DNA of 9,314 bases, from NCBI GenBank assembly GCA_016873595.1, contig VGWZ01000068.1, positions 1 through 9,314 of the forward strand, in the 5' to 3' direction. This stretch comes from Nitrospira sp. (lineage in GTDB: Bacteria; Nitrospirota; Thermodesulfovibrionia; Thermodesulfovibrionales; SM23-35). Below are positions 4,743 through 9,314 of this stretch, piece by piece; positions within the stretch are counted from its first letter, which is position 1; every line of letters starts with the position of its first letter. Made by a program: the position numbers and the translations under genes. Below the pieces are notes generated by a model. That model had not been told where the DNA came from and did not search any database. It worked only from the letters and a program-made list of their open reading frames with translations.

Positions 4743-5926
4743 AAAAAAGTTCTTTAATAATTGGTTCTTGCAGTCTAATTTTTACTGTTTTCTGTTTACT
4801 ATCTTTAACTGGATGCAAGCAGAAGGAGGTAAAATCAACCCCTGAAAAGGTTGTTAATGTGAAAGTGCAGCATGCTGAAAAAAGGTCTCTCAGGCCGTTT
4901 GTAGAAGCTATCGGTACATTGAATCCCAATGAGGAGGTTATTATTAGTGCTGAAGTGGATGGAATTTTACGAGAGGTGAAAGTTGATGAAGGAACGGTGG
5001 TTTCGAAGGCAACAGTCCTGGCAATAATTGATGATACAGATTACGGTCTTGAGGCGAGAAAAGATGAGGCAGCAATAAAGCAGGCAGAAGCTACCCTTGC
5101 AAACACCAAACTGGAATATAATCGAAAAGAAGCCCTTTATAAAGAAGAGCTTGTGACAAAACAACAATTTGATGATGTATCAACAAGGCTTGCCCTTGCA
5201 GATGCAGAGGTGGACAGGGCAAAGGCAGCACTTTCCCTCGCAAGGGAGAAACTTAAAAAGACGAGAATATATTCTCCTCTTGCAGGTGTCATAAAGAGTA
5301 GAAAGGTTTCAGCAGGCGACTATGTGAAGAATGGTACTAACCTCTTTGTCCTTATTCAGAATAATCCTCTTAAGCTTAATTTTACCGTTACGGAAAAGGA
5401 TGTGGGTAAACTAAAAATGGGGCAGGATGTTGTCTTAAAAGTAGATCCCCTTCCCGATAAGAAGTTTACAGGTAAAGTGACAATTATCTATCCCAGTCTT
5501 GAGGAGAAGACAAGGACATTGCAGGTTGAGGCGATTGTGCCAAATTCTCATGGACTGTTAAAGCCAGGTCTCTTTGCACATGTCATACTTTACACAAGTA
5601 CTGATAGGGAAACCATCCTTGTACCTATTACGTCACTCCTTTATGAAAGTGAGAAGATAAAAGTTTTTTTAGTAGAAGGGGACAGGGCAAAAGAGAGTTT
5701 TGTGAAAACAGGAAATAAATATGGCGAGATGATGGAGATAGTGGAAGGTGTAAAAGAAGGCGATCAGGTTGTTGTCACAGGCCAACAGAATCTTTTTGAG
5801 AAGGCAAAGGTTCAAATACAGTTGCCAGCCGCCAGTGACAAGTCAGCAGTCAGCAGTCAGCAGCCGACAGTCGATAATAGTAAGTCAGGAGTCGTGAGTC
5901 AAGAGTCAAAACAAGGAAACAAATAA
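4739..5926 (+). CDS. RND efflux periplasmic adaptor (AcrA-like membrane fusion lipoprotein)
   Basis: Three hundred ninety-five residues. The N terminus is a lipoprotein signal with lipobox LTGC (L23-C26), so the mature protein should be lipid-anchored at C26 in the inner membrane. Domains follow adaptor order: first half of the lipoyl/barrel-sandwich domain (about 59-100, with V-D-G-I-L-x-x-V-x-V-D-E-G-x-x-V), a helical coiled-coil hairpin (about 102-170), the returning lipoyl half (Y-S-P-L-A-G-V-I near 177 and S-A-G-D-Y-V), a beta-barrel (about 209-285), and the membrane-proximal domain (about 286-360, with VPITSLL and VVTGQQNL). It bridges the pump and the TolC-like protein. AGGAG at 4724-4728 lies ten bases before the ATG, which overlaps the stop of the small ORF at 4653. 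Residues 366-391 are encoded by an 11-unit heptamer array and form a low-complexity S/Q/V-rich tail beyond the family core. The pump gene starts one base after its stop. Confidence 0.93.
   Translation: MKKSSLIIGSCSLIFTVFCLLSLTGCKQKEVKSTPEKVVNVKVQHAEKRSLRPFVEAIGTLNPNEEVIISAEVDGILREVKVDEGTVVSKATVLAIIDDTDYGLEARKDEAAIKQAEATLANTKLEYNRKEALYKEELVTKQQFDDVSTRLALADAEVDRAKAALSLAREKLKKTRIYSPLAGVIKSRKVSAGDYVKNGTNLFVLIQNNPLKLNFTVTEKDVGKLKMGQDVVLKVDPLPDKKFTGKVTIIYPSLEEKTRTLQVEAIVPNSHGLLKPGLFAHVILYTSTDRETILVPITSLLYESEKIKVFLVEGDRAKESFVKTGNKYGEMMEIVEGVKEGDQVVVTGQQNLFEKAKVQIQLPAASDKSAVSSQQPTVDNSKSGVVSQESKQGNK
5834..5910 (+). repeat. Heptamer array encoding the adaptor C-terminal tail (11 units)
   Basis: Eleven 7-base units stay in strict register for 77 bases: AGTGACA, three perfect AGTCAGC, AGCCGAC, AGTCGAT, AATAGTA, AGTCAGG, AGTCGTG, AGTCAAG, AGTCAAA. 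Because seven is not a multiple of three, the array is read in all three frames in turn, giving the tail SDKSAVSSQQPTVD and so on (residues 366-391). A change of one unit would shift the frame into the downstream stop context. Confidence 0.8.
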
Positions 5927-5927
5927 T

Positions 5928-8900
5928 ATGTGGTTAGCGAACACATCCATTAAACGACCTGTATTTGCAACGATGGTTATCCTCGGACTTGTTGTCCTCG
6001 GTGTTGTCAGCTATCCAAACATTGGTGTTGACCTTTTCCCGAAGGTTGATTTCCCCATAGTGAACATCAATACGACGCTTAAAGGTGCTGACCCTGAGTT
6101 TATGGACATTGATGTAACGGATAAGATCGAGGAGGCTATTAATACTATCAATGGCGTGAAAACTATCACCTCCATGAGCATTGAAGGTATTTCACTTGTC
6201 ACCGTTGAATTTGTCCTTGAAAGGGATATTGACCTTGCAGTTCAGGATGTAAGAGAGAAGATTTCAATTATAAGGAAAAAGCTCCCTACTGATATTGATG
6301 AACCTGTCATAGAAAAGGTTGACCCTGATGCGACTCCTGTCTTGTGGTTAAATCTCGCAGGAGAAAAATCTGTCAGAGAACTTTCGACTTATGCTGATGA
6401 AGTGTTAAAGGAGCAGCTACAGAAGATAACCGATGTCGGTGCCATCAGGCTGGCAGGGCTCAGGCTAAGACAGGTGAGAATATGGCTTGATGCTCACAGG
6501 CTCAGGGCACACCAGATAACTGCCCAGGATGTATTGCTGGCGTTGCAGCGTGAAAATGTTGAACTGCCTGGTGGAAGGATTGAAAGCAACACAAAGGAAT
6601 ATTCAATAAAAATAAAAGGTGAATTCCCAAGGGTTCAGGATTTCAATGACCTCATTGTTGCGTACCATAATAACGCACCGGTCAGGGTAAGAGACGTTGG
6701 CAGGGCTGAGGATGGGATGGAAGAGAAACGCTCTATTGTGAGGTTCAACGGCGTGACAGCTGTGGGGTTGGGAATACAGAAACAGTCAGGAACAAACACG
6801 GTTGAAGTTATTGACAGAGTAAAGAAGGAACTTATAACTATAAGGAAGAACCTTCCGCCCGGGATGAGACTCAATATAAGTTTTGACCAGTCAGACTTCA
6901 TTAAGCGCTCTATCAATGAAGTTCAGCACCATCTCATCTATGGAGGATTTTTTGCAACGCTGGCTGTCCTCCTCTTTCTCAAAAGTATAAGGGTAACCCT
7001 GATCAGCGCTTTGGCAATTCCTACATCAATAATTGCGACCTTTGCCATCATGAATGCCTTTAATTTTACGTTTAACAACATGACCATGCTCGGCCTGTCT
7101 CTCTGCATCGGCATTCTCATCGATGACGCGATTATTGTCATAGAGAATATTTACAGACATATGGAGGAAGGCATGGCTCCGCGGGAAGCAGCATCTTTTG
7201 CGACCTCAGAGATCGGTCTCGCTGTTATGGCAACTACATTTGCGATTGTGGCAATATTCCTTCCTGTTGCCTTTATGAAAGGAATTATTGGCAGGTTCTT
7301 TCTGCAGTTTGCGCTTACTGTCGTTTTTGCAATACTGGTATCCCTTTTTATTTCTTTTACCCTGACACCAATGCTCGCATCAAGATACCTCAAAATAGCA
7401 AACAGGATTCAGGATTCAGAGTCCAGCAAAGAAGGGAAAAAGAAATTTATATCTGCTGTTTCAGATAGGCTTGAAAAATGGTATAAAGAAACAGAGGAAG
7501 TTTACAGAAAGTTACTAAGCATTGCCCTTTCTCACAGGGCTCTTGTGTTGATTCTGGCAACAGGCATTTTTATCTTGAGCCTCTTTATGACAAGATTACT
7601 TGGAAAAGAATTTGTTCCATCAGAAGACCAGAGCCGGTTTATCGTCCGATTAGAAGCGCCTGTAGATTATTCTGTTGATGAGATAGACAGGATGTTCAAG
7701 AAAGCAGAGGATTATGTGAGGAGTATTCCTGAAGTGAAGACTGTCTTTTATGTACAGGGTTTTGGTCGGGTAGCAGAGGTCAATAAGGCTCGTTTGATTA
7801 CCGGGCTTGTTCCAAAGTCAGACAGGAAAAGGATTCAACAGCAGATCATGGCAGATATAAGGAAAAAGCTTAGACAACAAATTCCCGGACTCAAGGCCAC
7901 ATCAGAGGACGTCTCGTTAATTGGCGGTGGCCAGAGGAACGTGCCCATCCAGTACAGCATAAGGGGTACAGACCTTAAAGGTCTGGATACATATACCCGT
8001 GATATTTCTGACCAGTTTTCTAAAATTCCTGGGATAGTGGATATTGATACCTCTCTTGAAATGGGGAAGCCTGAGGTCAGGGTATTTATAGACAGGGAAA
8101 AGGCAGCAGACCTCAATGTGGATATCGCCTCGGTTGCTGAGGCAGTAAACTTCCTTATCGGCGGAGAGGTTGATGTCACAAAGTTTAAGGATACTTCAAA
8201 AGGCAGGAGATACGATGTCAGGGTCAGGCTTAATCCTGAGAACAGAATGAACCCTGATGATATAGGGAAGCTCTATGTGAGGTCAAAAGATGGACGGCTT
8301 GTAGAAATCTCAAATATTATTCGAATTAAAGAGGCTGGTGGTCCAAGTGTGATTAACAGAGTTGACAGGCAGAGGGCAATAACACTCTTTGCGAACCTTG
8401 AAGGAAAACCACTTGGTGAGGCAAAGGCAGAGCTTGACAGCATCTCATCCAAGGTACTTCCACCAGATTATTCAGGAAGATATAAAGGGATGGCTGATGT
8501 TATGGGAGAATCATTTGGCTATCTGATGTTTGCCCTTATCCTTGGAGTCATTATGGCTTATATGGTTCTTGCTTCCCAGTTCGAAAGTTTTGTCCATCCC
8601 TTTACTATACTGCTTTCCATGCCCCTTTCATTTATTGGCGCCTTTGGTGCATTATTTATTACTGGTAAGACGCTCAATATCTTTAGTTTTATTGGTCTTA
8701 TCCTTCTTATGGGTCTTGTAAAAAAGAATGCAATCCTTCTCGTGGACTACACCAATACACTCAGAGCGAGGGGAATGGCAAGGAAAGAGGCTATTCTTCA
8801 GGCTGGACCAGTCAGACTCAGACCGATTTTAATGACCACTTTCGCCATGATTTTCGGGATGCTGCCTGTTGCTATTGGTATTGGAGAAGGAGCTGAAACC

Positions 8901-9071
8901 CGATCACCTATGGGTATCGCTGTCATTGGAGGTTTGCTCACCTCACTCTTTTTAACCCTTGTTGTTGTGCCTGTGGCTTATGATGTGTTTGATGAGGTAC
9001 AGGCAAAATTAAAGAGAAAGACAAGAGTCAAGAGTCAGGAGTCAGGAGATGTCGAAACGAGTTCGGCATGA
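5928..9071 (+). CDS. RND multidrug-type efflux pump (AcrB/HAE1-like permease)
   Basis: A 1047-residue inner-membrane proton/substrate antiporter, the normal length of AcrB-like pumps. The N terminus (ANTSIKRPVFATMVILGL) is the cytoplasmic helix and TM1. Two large periplasmic porter/docking regions lie at about 35-325 and 560-855, with TM2-6 at about 333-490, TM7 at about 534-555 and TM8-12 at about 861-1020. The proton-relay residues are present: D399 and D400 in TM4 (IGILIDDAIIVIEN) and K933 in TM10 (GLVKKNAILLVDY), matching AcrB D407, D408 and K940. This places it with hydrophobe/amphiphile exporters rather than heavy-metal (CusA-type) pumps, but the substrate is not predictable. AAGGAA (5913-5918) lies nine bases before ATG, one base after the adaptor stop, so translation is coupled. 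Residues 1031-1040 come from a heptamer array, and 1041-1047 plus the TGA stop from a dispersed palindromic repeat. Confidence 0.96.
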   Translation: MWLANTSIKRPVFATMVILGLVVLGVVSYPNIGVDLFPKVDFPIVNINTTLKGADPEFMDIDVTDKIEEAINTINGVKTITSMSIEGISLVTVEFVLERDIDLAVQDVREKISIIRKKLPTDIDEPVIEKVDPDATPVLWLNLAGEKSVRELSTYADEVLKEQLQKITDVGAIRLAGLRLRQVRIWLDAHRLRAHQITAQDVLLALQRENVELPGGRIESNTKEYSIKIKGEFPRVQDFNDLIVAYHNNAPVRVRDVGRAEDGMEEKRSIVRFNGVTAVGLGIQKQSGTNTVEVIDRVKKELITIRKNLPPGMRLNISFDQSDFIKRSINEVQHHLIYGGFFATLAVLLFLKSIRVTLISALAIPTSIIATFAIMNAFNFTFNNMTMLGLSLCIGILIDDAIIVIENIYRHMEEGMAPREAASFATSEIGLAVMATTFAIVAIFLPVAFMKGIIGRFFLQFALTVVFAILVSLFISFTLTPMLASRYLKIANRIQDSESSKEGKKKFISAVSDRLEKWYKETEEVYRKLLSIALSHRALVLILATGIFILSLFMTRLLGKEFVPSEDQSRFIVRLEAPVDYSVDEIDRMFKKAEDYVRSIPEVKTVFYVQGFGRVAEVNKARLITGLVPKSDRKRIQQQIMADIRKKLRQQIPGLKATSEDVSLIGGGQRNVPIQYSIRGTDLKGLDTYTRDISDQFSKIPGIVDIDTSLEMGKPEVRVFIDREKAADLNVDIASVAEAVNFLIGGEVDVTKFKDTSKGRRYDVRVRLNPENRMNPDDIGKLYVRSKDGRLVEISNIIRIKEAGGPSVINRVDRQRAITLFANLEGKPLGEAKAELDSISSKVLPPDYSGRYKGMADVMGESFGYLMFALILGVIMAYMVLASQFESFVHPFTILLSMPLSFIGAFGALFITGKTLNIFSFIGLILLMGLVKKNAILLVDYTNTLRARGMARKEAILQAGPVRLRPILMTTFAMIFGMLPVAIGIGEGAETRSPMGIAVIGGLLTSLFLTLVVVPVAYDVFDEVQAKLKRKTRVKSQESGDVETSSA
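9019..9046 (+). repeat. Heptamer array at the 3' end of the RND gene (4 units)
   Basis: AGACAAG, AGTCAAG, AGTCAGG, AGTCAGG in register. The same AGTCAAG and AGTCAGG units occur in the array ending the adaptor gene. They encode about residues 1031-1040 (KTRVKSQESG). Confidence 0.7.
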
Positions 9072-9116
9072 CAGTGAACGCTTTTTCTCGTGTCATTCTG
9101 AACTTGATTCAGAATC
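9047..9116. repeat. Composite dispersed palindromic repeat
   Basis: Two hairpin-forming halves. TGTCGAA (9050-9056) pairs with TTCGGCA (9062-9068) with one G-U. ATTCTGAA (9095-9102) pairs perfectly with TTCAGAAT (9108-9115) around a 5-base loop. A related element is at 1208-1257. On the minus strand the repeat is open and reads ILNQVQNDTRKSVHCHAELV, a pattern characteristic of such repeats being mistaken for genes. The first half supplies the last seven codons and stop of the RND gene. The second hairpin might act as a weak transcription end or mRNA 3' stabiliser, but no U-run follows. Confidence 0.65.
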
Positions 9117-9145
9117 TCTATTAAAATGATACGGAGGATAGTGTC

Positions 9146-9232
9146 ATGAAGATGGTTCTTATCGCATATTGTGAGGCTGCTGATTATCTTGCCATCCCCC
9201 AGTTTTATGTGGTCAAAATAGAACTCGGATAA
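9146..9232 (+). pseudogene. Truncated gene resembling PG0541-type transporter-associated protein
   Basis: ATG 9146 has an excellent ribosome binding site (GGAGG 9133-9137, eight bases upstream) and starts MKMVLIAYCEAADYLAI, which resembles the N terminus of the small (about 100 residue) PG0541-family proteins often encoded next to RND pumps, thought to have a PII/ferredoxin-like fold. After about residue 17 the sequence no longer looks like the family (PQFYVVKIELG) and a TAA closes the frame at 9230-9232 after only 28 residues. The position, 74 bases after the pump gene on the same strand, fits the expected neighbour. Identification rests on a very short stretch. Truncation by insertion or deletion near 9195 is the simplest reading. 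Confidence 0.4.
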
Positions 9233-9314
9233 ATTTATAGTCATTATTAAGAAATAAGACAAATAAATGTATATAGAGATCACTCAAGAGATACTATCTT
9301 TTCTGCAAGTTCTT
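9196..9314. other. Possible end of a mobile element at the window edge
   Basis: From about 9196 the sequence is unrelated to the truncated upstream gene. It contains CCCCCAGTTTTATGTGGTCA, whose complement has TTTTGACCAC, a string seen in the repeated end motifs of IS21-like elements. An ATG at 9267 opens a frame that is still open at the window end (MYIEITQEILSFLQVL) but has no clear ribosome binding site. This would suit the start of a transposase gene about 70 bases inside an element. The assignment is speculative. Confidence 0.25.

Noticed and set aside
5834..5910. Heptamer array as a CRISPR or iteron array
   Set aside because: The period is 7 with no spacers, it lies inside a coding region, and there is no cas or replication gene nearby.
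8530..8721. Hydrophobic 63-codon plus-strand frame inside the RND gene
   Set aside because: It is an out-of-frame reading of the TM8-TM10 coding region; the hydrophobicity follows from T-rich second positions.
9035..9283. Minus-strand open frame of 82 codons at the right end
   Set aside because: Its C-terminal half is the translation of the dispersed palindromic repeat, and it has no ribosome binding site.

Overview
The window (roughly 40% G+C by eye) is bacterial chromosomal DNA from a Gram-negative organism: it encodes a complete tripartite RND efflux pump with an outer-membrane TolC-like factor. The dispersed palindromic repeats, the AGTCAGN-type heptamer arrays and the carboxypeptidase-regulatory-like secreted protein are the kind of content I associate with Nitrospirota and neighbouring deep-branching groups. 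That taxonomic guess is an inference and is weak.

Left part (1-1850) is an accessory scar zone. The first 300 bases are one end of an IS3-like insertion sequence. Its OrfA transposase starts on the minus strand at 98 and runs off the window. The element has cut the signal-peptide region of a secreted protein with a carboxypeptidase-regulatory-like domain (302-889, now headless). A small unrecognised gene with a perfect ribosome binding site follows (915-1187), then a dispersed palindromic repeat, about 260 bases in which I recognise nothing, and a C-terminal fragment of an IS1380-like transposase on the minus strand.

Middle (1914-2446) is a compact type II toxin-antitoxin module: promoter, antitoxin, and an overlapping RelE/ParE-family toxin.

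Right part (2627-9071) is a four-gene efflux operon, all on the plus strand: TetR-family regulator, TolC-like outer membrane factor, AcrA-like periplasmic lipoprotein adaptor, AcrB-like RND pump. The promoter in front of the regulator carries two tandem TGAAC-N4-GTTCA palindromes, the second running into the regulator's own start codon. This predicts autoregulation of the whole operon. A previously hidden 29-codon ORF (4653-4742) with a strong ribosome binding site ends in an ATGA overlap with the adaptor start.

The least expected feature is at the 3' ends of the three pump genes. Each gene ends in a tandem array of 7-bp AGTNNNN units (4, 11 and 4 units), which encode the last residues of the proteins. 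The RND gene also takes its last seven codons and its stop from a dispersed palindromic repeat.

After the pump, a gene starting like the PG0541-type small transporter-associated proteins has a good ribosome binding site but diverges after about 17 codons and stops at 9232. It is probably truncated, perhaps by another mobile element whose end lies at the right edge.
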